A DNA stretch of 64,000 bases from an uncultured Alphaproteobacteria bacterium (GCA_934271715.1 CAKQRZ010000007.1:1-64000), one strand, 5' to 3'; shown: positions 9,839-19,626, counted from the first letter of the stretch. Notes: generated from the letters alone by a model not told the origin. A program made the numbers and translations.

Positions 9839-10247
9839 TGGTTTGCATACGATAAATCTGCTCACTTAAAACCGCGCGCATCAGCATATGCGGTAAAGTC
9901 AATTTACCAAACGAGAGGATTAAATCGGCTTTGTCGCGGGTAGATTGTAAATGTCCGTCCGCGCCGCCGATTAAAAAACAAACTTCCGAGCAGCCGTCAA
10001 GAATCCAATGTTCCACTTTTGAGGCTAATTCCATACTGGAAATATTTACGCCGCGTTCGTCCAGCACAATCACTTTAGCGCCGTTCGGAATGGAGCTTTG
10101 CAAAAACCTAGCCTCCTCCTCCTGCGTAGAGTTGTCTTTTTCTTTGATAATCACGTCCCAGCCCGAACGTTTAACATATTCGGCAATTATCGCCGCCTCC
10201 GGTGAGCCGTGTTTGCATTTTCCGATAGCTAAAATCAACGCTTTCAT
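9807..10247 (-). CDS. rlmH: 23S rRNA pseudouridine-1915 N3-methyltransferase
   Basis: SPOUT-class methyltransferase modifying pseudouridine 1915 in 23S rRNA helix 69. It is 146 aa from the ATG at 10247, with GGGAG seven bases upstream; an ATG two codons earlier is too close to the SD. Key features are L-D-E-R-G, F-L-I-G-G-A-D-G-H (the SAM-binding knot) and the C-terminal Y-H-R. In many bacteria rlmH directly follows rsfS. Here a prepilin-like gene with its own leader RNA separates them. Confidence 0.95.
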   Translation of the reverse strand: MKALILAIGKCKHGSPEAAIIAEYVKRSGWDVIIKEKDNSTQEEEARFLQSSIPNGAKVIVLDERGVNISSMELASKVEHWILDGCSEVCFLIGGADGHLQSTRDKADLILSFGKLTLPHMLMRAVLSEQIYRMQTIINHHPYHRQ

Positions 10248-10406
10248 TTGCATTCTCCCTTTTAGCCGAGAATACAGACATTCTCAAAAAATTACAAGAA
10301 AACGTAACAAATAATACATAAAAAATTGACTATTCGTAACAAAAATGTTACGTATTTATAAAATAAATGTTACGAAAGATGGTTATTATATCAACTGTGT
10401 CATAAT

Positions 10407-11030
10407 TTAATATGTCAGCACCAATGCACATCCGCTATTATCTTCCGTACACGCATTGCATAATTGGTTTATGGTTGATAAAGAAACATCTTTTATGCAG
10501 GGGATATTTTTACCGCAAAACGCATCGCCGTAAAAATATTGTTCAACAATAAAACCGGCATACAACATATTATGCAAAGGCTGTAAAACTTTTGCAGCAA
10601 TTTCTTCGCATAATTTAGGATTAAAATTTTGTGAAGTAACCGAATTTTTACCAGTCCACGTATAACCGCCCAAATAAAAATCTATAACCAACCTATTATT
10701 TTTACCGAAAATACGAATCGTGTTTCCTTGTTTGTCTGTACATTCTCTTACTTTTTCTCCGCAGTCCCATTGCTGAGGAATAAGGTTCAAGACTTCAGCC
10801 ATAGCAACAAGACCATATTGGGCATTTTTTTCTTGTTCAATGCGATGAATTTCATCAATATGTTCAAGCATTCCAAAAACAAGAGAAGAATATTCTTTAA
10901 GCGACTGATTTATTTTCCATGTCTGCATTGCCTTGCTGTATCCGGCGATACCGCCAACGGAAAGAACCGCGATAATGGCCAGAACGCCTAGCATTTCTAC
11001 CATACTGCGTCCGATTTGATTATATTTCAT
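10407..11030 (-). CDS. Prepilin-like protein with short canonical leader (copy 2)
   Basis: A 207-aa pilin-like subunit. The 7-residue leader M-K-Y-N-Q-I-G is cut before R-S-M-V-E (Glu at +5), followed by a hydrophobic helix and G-Y-S-K-A-M-Q. The C-terminal Cys pattern is conserved (P-C-I, then C-N-A-C, then one more Cys). The start is set by GGAGG five bases before the ATG. A structured leader RNA with an intrinsic terminator precedes it. Val replaces the usual Ile at +4. Confidence 0.85.
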   Translation of the reverse strand: MKYNQIGRSMVEMLGVLAIIAVLSVGGIAGYSKAMQTWKINQSLKEYSSLVFGMLEHIDEIHRIEQEKNAQYGLVAMAEVLNLIPQQWDCGEKVRECTDKQGNTIRIFGKNNRLVIDFYLGGYTWTGKNSVTSQNFNPKLCEEIAAKVLQPLHNMLYAGFIVEQYFYGDAFCGKNIPCIKDVSLSTINQLCNACTEDNSGCALVLTY

Positions 11031-11057
11031 TTCAACCTCCATATATTTTATTATAAA

Positions 11058-11332
11058 CAAAAAACCACCTGCAAAAAGGTGGTCGGGAAGTTGACAAATC
11101 ACATCATAACAAAATGACTCTTCCAGCCTTTAAAGCCGTATCTGTCCCATAAATGGATAATACAGCTTTTGGACATACGCTAAAAGCTCCCCAACCATAT
11201 CACTATGAATCGGGGATATATTTTGCTATCGGCAAGTTAAACCTGCCGATAATTTAACGATGTTATACCCTAACACCGGTTATGATGAGAGCTTGTCACA
11301 GCCCAACCACTTCTTTTTTTGAGAAGCAGTCG
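11058..11332 (-). ncRNA. Structured leader RNA with terminator upstream of pilin copy 2
   Basis: About 275 nt between a promoter (11339-11366) and the pilin SD. The long-range stem is CATCATAAC with GTTATGATG (+ strand 11102-11110 and 11279-11287). Local hairpins include TATCGGCA/TGCCGATA and AGCTTTT/AAAAGCT. It ends in a CCACCT/AGGTGG terminator with a U-tract (11058-11083). It shares the closing stem, the A-C-T-T-C-C segment and the terminal hairpin arrangement with the leaders at 21.4 and 25.5 kb, but with different bases in the stems. Either a cis-acting attenuator or a separate small RNA is possible. Confidence 0.65.
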
Positions 11333-11338
11333 CTTAAA

Positions 11339-11366
11339 ACTATATATGAGTTTTTAAATATTTCAA
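11339..11366 (-). promoter_or_regulatory. Promoter for the pilin copy 2 leader RNA
   Basis: On the - strand TTGAAA (11366-11361), a 16-bp spacer and TATAGT (11344-11339). It starts just downstream of the rsfS terminator, so the pilin is an independent unit. Confidence 0.55.
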
Positions 11367-11382
11367 CAGATTTTGTTTAAAT

Positions 11383-11422
11383 ATAAAAAATGCGCTCTGC
11401 CTATTTCTAAACACAGCGCATT
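11383..11422 (-). terminator. rsfS terminator
   Basis: AATGCGCT (11415-11422 on the complementary reading) pairs with AGCGCATT, followed by a U-tract on the - strand. Confidence 0.7.
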
Positions 11423-11440
11423 CGGATAAAAGAAAACAGA

Positions 11441-11785
11441 TTATTCTTTCCGCAAATTAGCGGCGGAAGTCCACATTTTTTCCAAGTTATAAAACTCACG
11501 AACTTCCGGACGGAAAATATGCACAATCACGTCAAACGCGTCAATCAAAACCCAATCGGCTTTGGTTTCGCCCTCTACCGAACAACGGCAGCCGGCAGCC
11601 TTTAGAGCTTCTTCAATTTTCTGCGCGATAGAGGCCACATGGCGGTTGGAAGTACCGCTCGCCACCACCATATAACCGGCAATAGAAGTTTTGCCTTCCA
11701 AATCAATTACCGAAACATTTTCCGCCTTCATATCGTCCAAGGCTTTGGTGATTATATCCAATACTTTAGTGTCTTTTGCTGCCAC
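11441..11785 (-). CDS. rsfS: Ribosome silencing factor
   Basis: RsfS/DUF143 protein that binds L14 on the 50S subunit and blocks subunit joining under starvation. It is 114 aa, with V-I-D-L-E-G-K near 25-31, S-G-T-S-N-R-H-V at 43-50 and the family's D-W-V-L-I-D-A-F-D-V-I-V-H motif. It lies 19 nt after obgE stops, fitting a ribosome-maturation operon. Confidence 0.96.
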   Translation of the reverse strand: MAAKDTKVLDIITKALDDMKAENVSVIDLEGKTSIAGYMVVASGTSNRHVASIAQKIEEALKAAGCRCSVEGETKADWVLIDAFDVIVHIFRPEVREFYNLEKMWTSAANLRKE

Positions 11786-11804
11786 GATTTTACTCCTTAA
11801 AATT

Positions 11805-12881
<1,077 letters not shown>

Positions 12882-12903
12882 TTAAGGTCAAATAATAGCC
12901 TTA

Positions 12904-12937
12904 AATAAAAAATAAAGGGGCATAACGCCCCTATTTT
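12904..12937 (-). terminator. rplU-rpmA terminator
   Basis: AGGGGC / GCCCCT hairpin with a 5-nt loop, followed on the - strand by a T-rich run, just past the rpmA stop. Confidence 0.75.
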
Positions 12938-12952
12938 AACTCTTCTGCAAGA

Positions 12953-13207
12953 TTATTCAGCAACAACAGAAACGTAAACTTTATCGTCTGCTTTTGTTTT
13001 GAACTCTACTTTGCCTTCAGATGTTGCAAAAATTGTGTGATCTTTGCCGAGGCCTACATTCTGTCCCGGATGATATTTCGTTCCGCGTTGACGAATGATG
13101 ATATTGCCAGGGATAACAGCTTCACCGCCGAATTTTTTAACACCTAAACGGCGACCTTCAGAGTCACGACCGTTGCTGGAACTACCGCCAGATTTTTTAT
13201 GTGCCAT
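12953..13207 (-). CDS. rpmA: 50S ribosomal protein L27
   Basis: 84-aa L27, located near the peptidyl transferase centre. The N-terminus [15 protein letters not shown] is canonical and needs no cleavage, unlike the Firmicutes form. It follows rplU by 17 nt, so the two are co-transcribed. Confidence 0.98.
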   Translation of the reverse strand: MAHKKSGGSSSNGRDSEGRRLGVKKFGGEAVIPGNIIIRQRGTKYHPGQNVGLGKDHTIFATSEGKVEFKTKADDKVYVSVVAE

Positions 13208-13224
13208 AACGTTATCTCCCTAAA

Positions 13225-13527
13225 TTATTTCTCGCACACATCAGTAATTTTTACTAATGTGATGTTTTGTCTGTGACCATTTTTACGACGATAGTTCTGT
13301 CTTCTTTTCTTTTTGAAAACAATAACTTTCGCGTCTTTAGCTTGTTTCAAAACCAAAGCTTTAACACTAGCACCGGCAACCAATGGAGTACCGATTTTTT
13401 CGCCCAAAGCCAAAACTTCGTTGAAAACAACTTCTTTACCTTCTTCACCGGCGATTTTTTCCAACTTAACAACGTCACCAGTTGTTACGTTATATTGTTT
13501 TCCGCCTGTTTTTATTACTGCGTACAT
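13225..13527 (-). CDS. rplU: 50S ribosomal protein L21
   Basis: 100-aa L21 with the signature M-Y-A-V-I-K-T-G-G-K-Q-Y at its N-terminus and F-K-K-K-R-R-Q-N-Y-R-R-K-N-G-H-R near the C-terminus. ATG at 13527 fits the SD (AGGTG, six bases upstream); an in-frame GTG three codons earlier overlaps the SD. First gene of the rplU-rpmA pair. Confidence 0.97.
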   Translation of the reverse strand: MYAVIKTGGKQYNVTTGDVVKLEKIAGEEGKEVVFNEVLALGEKIGTPLVAGASVKALVLKQAKDAKVIVFKKKRRQNYRRKNGHRQNITLVKITDVCEK

Positions 13528-13569
13528 ATTCTTCACCTAATTTTATTTAAACATAAAACATTGGCTTGT

Positions 13570-13597
13570 ACTATACATAAGTTTTTGGCTCTGTCAA
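13570..13597 (-). promoter_or_regulatory. rplU-rpmA promoter
   Basis: On the - strand TTGACA, a 16-bp spacer and TATAGT, about 40 bp before the rplU start. Confidence 0.65.
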
Positions 13598-13680
13598 CAG
13601 GAAAATAACTAATTTTTAAATATTTTACGCATTATCGGACAATTACTTTAATATATATAGTGCGTTTACACATATTAAAC

Positions 13681-13709
13681 TTGAAAAATTTATTTTTGCA
13701 AGCTAAATA
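13681..13709 (+). promoter_or_regulatory. sufS operon promoter
   Basis: TTGAAA, a 17-bp spacer and TAAATA about 30 bp before sufS. I see no convincing IscR or Fur palindrome. Confidence 0.55.
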
Positions 13710-13739
13710 TGATTAAAAATAATTTGCGAGGTATTTATA

Positions 13740-14963
13740 ATGTATGACATTTATAAAATCAGAAAAGATTTTCCGGTATTGAACGAACTGATTAACAATA
13801 AACCCTTTGTTTATTTGGACACTTCGGCTTCTGCGCAAAAACCACAGCAGGTATTAGATAAAATGATGCAGGTTTATCAGACAACCTATGCCAACCCACA
13901 TCGCGGAAGCTACACAATTTCAGAAGAAATGACCACCGAGTTTGAACAAGCCCGCGAAACCGTGCGTGAATTTATAAACGCTGATTTTTCTCGCGAAATT
14001 GTTTATACGCGCAACGCTACCGAATCTATAAATCTGGTCGCCTCGTCTTGGGGCGGAGAAAATCTGAAAGCCGGTGATGAAGTTTTAATCTCGCAGGCAG
14101 AACACCACGCCAATTTGGTGCCGTGGCAGCATATATGTCAGGTTACAGGAGCTAAATTGGTCGTTTTTCCGATTTCCGACAACGGAGAATTTATTGAAGA
14201 AGAATTTTTAAAACACCTAAATAAAAACACAAAAATTGTGGCTGTTACGGCTATGTCAAATGTTTTAGGCACAATTTTTCCGATAAAAAAAATCACAGAA
14301 ACGGCTCACAAATTCGGCGCTAAAGTTCTAATTGATGCCTGTCAGTTTGCCGTACACCATAAAATAGACGTGCAAGACATTGACTGCGACTTTTTGGCTT
14401 TTTCCGCGCACAAAACTTATGGTCCGAGCGGCATCGGCGTACTTTATGGTAAAGCGGAAATCTTAAAAAACATGCAGCCGTACCAATTCGGCGGCGATAT
14501 GATTGAAAATGTCACCTATGAAAAAACAACATTTAATGATATTCCGGCACGCTTTGAAGCCGGAACACCTGCCGCCGTTCAGGCTATCGGCATGGCCGAA
14601 GGGCTAAAATATATGATGAATTTAGGCTTAGATAACATTGAAAAGCATGAGCAGGAACTGGTAAAATACACCACGGAAAAATTGCTGCAGGTACCGGATT
14701 TGAAAATTATCGGCACGGCTAAAGATAAAGGCGGCGTATTCAGTTTTGCCATTCGGGATATCCACCCGCAGGATTTGGCTTTTGTGCTGAATAAAGAAAA
14801 TATCGCCATCCGCACCGGTCACCACTGCGCGCAGCCGATTGTCAACCGTATGGGATACACCTCGCTGGCCCGCGCCTCACTTGGCTTATACAGCACCAAA
14901 GAAGACATAGACGCTTTATATAACGCGCTTTTGAAAGCAGAAAAATTTTTTAGAGAAAACTAA
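13740..14963 (+). CDS. sufS: Cysteine desulfurase SufS
   Basis: PLP enzyme that takes sulfur from cysteine for Fe-S cluster assembly. It is 407 aa. The PLP lysine is K225 in S-A-H-K-T-Y-G-P-S-G and the persulfide cysteine is C363 in R-T-G-H-H-C-A-Q-P, the type II desulfurase pattern. It is the first gene of sufS-sufT-sufE, with each stop and start overlapping by one base. The scaffold genes sufBCD are not in this window, so the suf system appears split or extends elsewhere. Confidence 0.95.
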   Translation: MYDIYKIRKDFPVLNELINNKPFVYLDTSASAQKPQQVLDKMMQVYQTTYANPHRGSYTISEEMTTEFEQARETVREFINADFSREIVYTRNATESINLVASSWGGENLKAGDEVLISQAEHHANLVPWQHICQVTGAKLVVFPISDNGEFIEEEFLKHLNKNTKIVAVTAMSNVLGTIFPIKKITETAHKFGAKVLIDACQFAVHHKIDVQDIDCDFLAFSAHKTYGPSGIGVLYGKAEILKNMQPYQFGGDMIENVTYEKTTFNDIPARFEAGTPAAVQAIGMAEGLKYMMNLGLDNIEKHEQELVKYTTEKLLQVPDLKIIGTAKDKGGVFSFAIRDIHPQDLAFVLNKENIAIRTGHHCAQPIVNRMGYTSLARASLGLYSTKEDIDALYNALLKAEKFFREN

Positions 14964-15433
14964 TGTCGGAAGAAATTGAAAACAAAGAAAATACTGAAGA
15001 TAAAACTGTCGGCGCGACTGAAAGCCGTCTGCTGCAGGCCATGAGCGTCGGCGATGAAGAAGACGCGGCGCCGGCTGAACTGCCGGAATATGTCGCCTAC
15101 GCCGGAACTGAATTGCCTCAAGGCGCAGAAAAAGCCAAAATGTACGATATTGTGGAAAAAATCCGCACGGTTTCCGACCCAGAAATTCCGCTTAATGTAT
15201 ATGATATGGGACTTATTTATAAAATAGACCAGAGCGATAACGGAGATATTTATATTGAAATGACAGTCACGGCTCCGACTTGTCCAATAGCCGGCGAACT
15301 GCCGCAGCAAGTAGCCGACGCCGTGTCCGAAGTTGCCGGAGTTGGCAAAATAAAGGTCAAAATTGTTTGGGAACCGGCTTGGACGCCGGATAGAATGACC
15401 GATGAAGCCAAAGAAATGCTGGAGCTTATCTGA
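14963..15433 (+). CDS. sufT: SufT-like DUF59 Fe-S assembly protein
   Basis: 156 aa. An acidic tail of about 60 residues precedes a MIP18/DUF59 domain with S-D-P-E-I-P-L-N-V-Y-D-M-G-L-I-Y (about 71-86) and the conserved T-C-P (Cys107). SufT helps mature Fe-S proteins. Its place between sufS and sufE supports the call. The extended N-terminus is variable in the family. Confidence 0.85.
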   Translation: MSEEIENKENTEDKTVGATESRLLQAMSVGDEEDAAPAELPEYVAYAGTELPQGAEKAKMYDIVEKIRTVSDPEIPLNVYDMGLIYKIDQSDNGDIYIEMTVTAPTCPIAGELPQQVADAVSEVAGVGKIKVKIVWEPAWTPDRMTDEAKEMLELI

Positions 15434-15831
15434 TGACTGTTGAAGAACTGATTGACAACTTTTCATTTTTAGACGGCTGGGAAGAAAAATACCAATATGT
15501 AATTGACCTCGGCCATAAACTAGAACCTTTAGATGAAAAATACAAAACCGATGATTGGAAGATTAAAGGCTGCCAATCGCAGGTTTGGCTGGTTCCGCAA
15601 ATTCAAAACGGCGTCTTCCATTTTAAAGGCGACTCTGACGCTATTTTGGTTAAAGGGATTATCTCTATCGTTTTGCTTATTTATAACGATAAAACCGCAG
15701 CTGAAATAAAAAACATTGATGTTACAAAAATTTTTGTTAAACTGGGACTTGAAGAAAATCTAACTCCGAGCCGCCGCAACGGTATGTTGTCCATGGTTGA
15801 AAAAATCAAGCAGTATGCCGCGGCGGCTTAA
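15433..15831 (+). CDS. sufE: Cysteine desulfurization protein SufE
   Basis: 132-aa sulfur acceptor that takes persulfide from SufS. The acceptor cysteine is C47 in K-G-C-Q-S-Q-V-W. The family's L-G-H-K-L-E-P-L stretch precedes it. It overlaps the sufT stop by one base. Confidence 0.93.
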   Translation: MTVEELIDNFSFLDGWEEKYQYVIDLGHKLEPLDEKYKTDDWKIKGCQSQVWLVPQIQNGVFHFKGDSDAILVKGIISIVLLIYNDKTAAEIKNIDVTKIFVKLGLEENLTPSRRNGMLSMVEKIKQYAAAA

Positions 15832-15844
15832 ATGAAAGCGCACT

Positions 15845-17047
15845 ATGAATATTCACGAGTACCAAGCCAAAAAAATTTTAGCCCAGCATGGAATCGCCAT
15901 TCCGGCGGGAGGTATAGCCTACACCCCGAGCGAAGCTAAAAGAGTGGCGCTGAGCCTGACTTCGCGCGGTCCGTGGATGCTCAAAGCGCAAATTCAGTCC
16001 GGTGCGCGGGCTTCCGGTCATTTTGTGGAGCGGGAAGCCGGACATAAAAGCGGAATCCGCCAAGTTACGCAAATTTCAAACATTGCTTACGAAACCACGC
16101 AAATGCTGAACAATACGCTGGTTACAGAGCAAACCGGCGCCGAGGGCAAGCTGGTCAGCAAGGTTTATGTGGAAGCTTTCAAAAAAGCCAAGCATGCTTT
16201 TTATGCCGGTATGGTTATAGACAGTTCGCTGCCGGCGGTGACGCTGCTGGTTTCAGAAATCATCAATCAGAGCATTATAAAAGTCGCCACCACGGATGAA
16301 AGCAAAATTCTGCGCATAAATCTAAAATTCGGCGAAGAATTCAGCGAATCGCAGATTTTACAGGTTTTAGATTTTTTGAATTTAGATAAAAGCTATCTCG
16401 CCAACTTCAGCGATTTTTTTGCTAAGCTGTATCATACTTTTATGAGCCTGGACGCGCAAATGATAGAAATTAACCCTGTCGGAATCCTGCGTGACAAAAG
16501 CTTAATCGCTCTGGATGCTAAAATCAATTTTGACGACAACGCCTTGTTCCGGCATCCCGAGGTTCTGCGCCTGCAGGATGACTATGAAGAAAGCGCCCGC
16601 ACCCTGCGAGCCAAAAAATTCGGCTTTCAATACAGCGAATTTGACGGCAACATCGGCTGCATTGTCAACGGCGACGGTTTAGCGCTGGAAGCTCTGGATT
16701 TAATCCAAAGCAAAGGCGGCAGCATGGCCTGCTTTTTGAATGTTAAGGGCGGGGTAGATAAAGACAAAATCGCCGCCGGCATAAAAATCATCATGACAAA
16801 CCCGCGGGTTGAGGGAATTTTAATCAACGTCTTGGGCGGCTTTCTGCGCTGCAATCTGATTGCCGACGGTATTTTGGCAGCAACGCAGGAAGTGGGGATG
16901 AATGTGCCGATTGTTCTGCGTTTGGAGGGAACAAATAAAGAAGAAGCCAAAAACATTTTAGCTCAGTCAAACCTGCCGATTATTTTTGCCGATAATATGA
17001 ACAACGCCATAACTATTTTACTGAAACAAATGGAGATTAACGACTGA
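15845..17047 (+). CDS. sucC: SucC-like ATP-grasp CoA ligase beta subunit, divergent
   Basis: 400 aa, starting with the SucC signature M-N-I-H-E-Y-Q-A-K and ending in the G-G-F-L-R-C-N-L-I-A-D-G-I region of the CoA-ligase domain. In succinyl-CoA synthetase the nucleotide loop reads G-G-R-G-K-A-G-G; here the same place reads S-G-A-R-A-S-G-H (about 52-59), losing the basic/glycine pattern. The later G-G-S-M-A-C-F-L-N-V-K-G-G is also changed from the usual A-N-F-L-D-V-G-G. It is coupled to a SucD-like gene by one-base overlap. It could be a diverged succinate or malate-CoA ligase, or a pair with a new role; a true sucCD may exist elsewhere. Confidence 0.8.
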   Translation: MNIHEYQAKKILAQHGIAIPAGGIAYTPSEAKRVALSLTSRGPWMLKAQIQSGARASGHFVEREAGHKSGIRQVTQISNIAYETTQMLNNTLVTEQTGAEGKLVSKVYVEAFKKAKHAFYAGMVIDSSLPAVTLLVSEIINQSIIKVATTDESKILRINLKFGEEFSESQILQVLDFLNLDKSYLANFSDFFAKLYHTFMSLDAQMIEINPVGILRDKSLIALDAKINFDDNALFRHPEVLRLQDDYEESARTLRAKKFGFQYSEFDGNIGCIVNGDGLALEALDLIQSKGGSMACFLNVKGGVDKDKIAAGIKIIMTNPRVEGILINVLGGFLRCNLIADGILAATQEVGMNVPIVLRLEGTNKEEAKNILAQSNLPIIFADNMNNAITILLKQMEIND

Positions 17048-17919
17048 TGTCTATTCTTGCCGACAAAAACACCAGAGTTTTAATACAGGGAATTACCGGC
17101 ACTCAGGCTTCTTTCCATGTTAAGCGCTCTATGGATTACGGCACCGAAATCGTAGCCGGAACCTCGCCTAAATTCGGAGGTTCCGAGCATTTGGGCGTGC
17201 CGGTTTTTGCCAATATTAAAGAGGCAAAAGAAAATATTGATTTTGATGCAACCGTGATGTTTGTACCGGCAACTGCTTTGAAAAGCGCTGTTAAAGAAGC
17301 TGTAGAAGCCGAAATTCCGCTGGCGGTCTCTATTGCCAACGGCGTGCCTTTGCATGATATGCTGGAAATTAAAGCCATGCTTAACGGTTCGCAAACTGCC
17401 TTAATCGGTCCGGATACTCCGGGTCTGATTACCCCGCAGGAGGCACGGCTCGGAATTTTTCCGGAAAATATTCATCATAAAGGCTGCATCGGCATTGTTT
17501 CGCGCGCTTCCACCCTGACCTATGAAGCGGTTATAGAAACAAACACCGCCAATCTTGGGCAGTCTACCGTGGTGGGAATCGGCGATGATATGATTGTCGG
17601 CACGGATTTCCGCCGGATTATTCAGCTGTTTCATGAAGATGATGAGACTAAAGCTATTGTTTTGGTTGGAAAGTCGGACAGCCTGTATGAACAAATTGCC
17701 GCCGAATATTACAGCAGCCTGCAAAATAAAAAGCCGATTATCGCCTTTGTGGCCGGAGAAGCTCTGCCTTTCGGACATAGCATGGGCTATGCCGGAGATA
17801 TTATAACCGGAGGGCGCATTACGGTGCAGGACAAAAAGCGCCTTATGCGCGAGGCCGGAATGACGGTGGTTGACAATATAGATCAAATTCATCAGGCTCT
17901 ATTGGATTTGGGCTTATAA
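17047..17919 (+). CDS. sucD: SucD-like CoA ligase alpha subunit lacking the catalytic His
   Basis: 290 aa with the CoA-binding Rossmann N-terminus (Q-G-I-T-G-T-Q-A-S-F-H, residues 14-24) and the ligase half containing G-P-D-T-P-G-L-I-T-P. Succinyl-CoA synthetases carry phospho-His in G-H-A-G-A-I. Here the position reads G-Y-A-G-D-I with Tyr at 248. The helper Glu in G-E-I-G-G-S is replaced by Lys209 (V-G-K-S-D-S). A His lies four residues earlier at 244. The canonical phosphohistidine mechanism should therefore not work. Length and fold are intact, so this is not simple decay. Confidence 0.8.
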   Translation: MSILADKNTRVLIQGITGTQASFHVKRSMDYGTEIVAGTSPKFGGSEHLGVPVFANIKEAKENIDFDATVMFVPATALKSAVKEAVEAEIPLAVSIANGVPLHDMLEIKAMLNGSQTALIGPDTPGLITPQEARLGIFPENIHHKGCIGIVSRASTLTYEAVIETNTANLGQSTVVGIGDDMIVGTDFRRIIQLFHEDDETKAIVLVGKSDSLYEQIAAEYYSSLQNKKPIIAFVAGEALPFGHSMGYAGDIITGGRITVQDKKRLMREAGMTVVDNIDQIHQALLDLGL

Positions 17920-17920
17920 A

Positions 17921-18649
17921 ATGCTGTGGTGGAATGCTGTTATAAACCTGATATTGCCGCCGCGCTGCATAAAATGCGATAAAATTTTAGGCGAACGCAA
18001 CGGTCTATGCAGCGATTGCTTTAACAAAATCCGCTTTATCAGCGCTCCGTACTGCGCCCGCTGCGGACGTCCGTTTACAGATGAATCCGGACTAAGCGCC
18101 GGCAAAAAGCAATTATGCGGAAAATGCCTGCAGGAAAAAAGACCTTTATTTACCCTGCAGCGTTCGGCTTTTATTTATGATGACGAATCTAAAAACTTAA
18201 TCTTAGACTTTAAATTCTGCGACAAAACCGGCTCGGCAGAAACTTTAGCTAATTTGCTTTTCAGCGCCGGACACGACATCTGGAACGAAAAGCCGGATTT
18301 GCTGATTCCGGTGCCGATTCATAAACTCAGGCTACTGAAAAGGCGCTATAATCAATCGGCTTTGCTGGTTAAGTATTTAGCTCTGAAAACTGGTATAAAA
18401 GCCGATTATTTTTCGCTGATACGGCAGCAAAATACTATTCCGCAAGTTCAGCTTTCCGGCAAAGCGCGCCGCCATAATCTGCATAAAGCATTTTGCGCCG
18501 CCTTTCCGCAAAACCTGCAGGGCAAAAGCGCGGTTCTAGTTGACGATGTGGAAACTACAGGCTCAACCTTAAACGAATGCGCTAAGGTTTTGAAAAAAGC
18601 CGGCGTTACTAAAATCTACGCCTTAACTTTGGCGCGTACAGAAGTTTAA
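17921..18649 (+). CDS. comF: ComF-family phosphoribosyltransferase-like protein
   Basis: 242 aa. Two Cys-x2-Cys zinc ribbons at the N-terminus (C16/C19, C30/C33 and C45/C48, C66/C69) precede a PRTase domain with the PRPP loop V-D-D-V-E-T-T-G-S-T (207-216). ComF takes part in DNA uptake in naturally competent bacteria, with a likely role after import. It starts two bases after the sucD-like stop and converges with murQ. Natural competence would fit a type IV pilus, but that link is inference. Confidence 0.9.
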   Translation: MLWWNAVINLILPPRCIKCDKILGERNGLCSDCFNKIRFISAPYCARCGRPFTDESGLSAGKKQLCGKCLQEKRPLFTLQRSAFIYDDESKNLILDFKFCDKTGSAETLANLLFSAGHDIWNEKPDLLIPVPIHKLRLLKRRYNQSALLVKYLALKTGIKADYFSLIRQQNTIPQVQLSGKARRHNLHKAFCAAFPQNLQGKSAVLVDDVETTGSTLNECAKVLKKAGVTKIYALTLARTEV

Positions 18650-19528
18650 TCAGCCGATTACTCTGCGCAAAATTCCGCCGTTTTCTTCCAGCAATTTCTG
18701 CGCCTGTTCCTTGCTGCAGTTTTTCTTTATCATCACGCAGGCGGTTTTTACGTTTTTTGCCGCAGCTAAAACTTCCGCCGCTGTTTTTTCATCCACGCCG
18801 CAAATCTCACGCACAAAACGAACAGCGCGCTGCTGCAGCTTTTGATTGGTAATTTCAAGGTCTATCATATAGTTATGGTAGGTTTTGCCAAGTTTAATCA
18901 TAGCGCCGCTGGAGAGCATATTCAAAATCATTTTCTGCGCGGTGCCGGATTTCATGCGGGAAGAACCGGTAACCGCCTCCGCACCGAGAAGCGGATTTAT
19001 AAAAATATCGGCAAACTGCTTAAACTTGGCCTCAGGATTAGAAGTGACGGCAATCGTCAAGCAGCCTTTTTGACGCGCCAGCTCCAAAACTTTCAGTCCG
19101 TATTGCGGATTGCCGCTGGCAGAAATCGCTACTACGACATCGCCTTTCTGCGGATTGAATTTCTGCATGTCGGCAACAGCTAAATCCGCGCTGTCCTCGG
19201 CATTTTCCACCGCTTGACGAATCGCTTTTTCGCCGCCGGAAATATAAGCTTGAATCAGCTCCGGCGATATTCCATAAGTCGGAGGCATTTCTGAGGCATC
19301 CAGAATCCCCAAGCGCCCGCTGGTACCGCTGCCGAAATAAGCCATACGACCGCCACGGCGCAGAGAATCGGCAATTTTATCTATAACTTCGCCGATTTGA
19401 GGCAGCACTTCAGAGACCGCCTCCGCTACTTTTTTATCTTCATCATTTATCAGTTTAGCAATTTCAGCGCCGTTTTTCAGATCTATATCCGCAGTCGCGG
19501 GATTTGCACTCTCGGTTATTGACAGCAT
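18650..19528 (-). CDS. murQ: N-acetylmuramic acid 6-phosphate etherase
   Basis: Cleaves the lactyl ether of MurNAc-6-phosphate during cell-wall recycling. It is 292 aa with an SIS domain. Seen: T-E-S-A-N-P-A-T near the start, F-G-S-G-T-S-G-R-L-G-I-L-D-A (about 65-78), I-S-A-S-G-N-P and S-S-R-M-K-S-G-T-A. Alone on its strand, ending flush against comF. Confidence 0.95.
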   Translation of the reverse strand: MLSITESANPATADIDLKNGAEIAKLINDEDKKVAEAVSEVLPQIGEVIDKIADSLRRGGRMAYFGSGTSGRLGILDASEMPPTYGISPELIQAYISGGEKAIRQAVENAEDSADLAVADMQKFNPQKGDVVVAISASGNPQYGLKVLELARQKGCLTIAVTSNPEAKFKQFADIFINPLLGAEAVTGSSRMKSGTAQKMILNMLSSGAMIKLGKTYHNYMIDLEITNQKLQQRAVRFVREICGVDEKTAAEVLAAAKNVKTACVMIKKNCSKEQAQKLLEENGGILRRVIG

Positions 19529-19597
19529 TATTTTATCTCCTTTTCAACAGGTTAGAGCATAATAGCAAATATATTTTAAGAAAACATAAAAAAAATG

Positions 19598-19626
19598 TTG
19601 ACATTCGGCAAAAAATAATGATTATA
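19598..19626 (+). promoter_or_regulatory. Promoter of the tRNA-Tyr / tRNA-Gly / tuf unit
   Basis: TTGACA, a 17-bp spacer and ATTATA about 55 bp before tRNA-Tyr. Confidence 0.6.

Noticed and set aside
13740..15831. Complete SUF operon
   Set aside because: Only sufS, sufT and sufE are present. sufB, sufC and sufD are not in the window.
17921..18649. comF as proof of a natural-competence locus linked to the pilins
   Set aside because: No other competence or pilus assembly gene is nearby; ComF-like proteins are common in non-competent bacteria.
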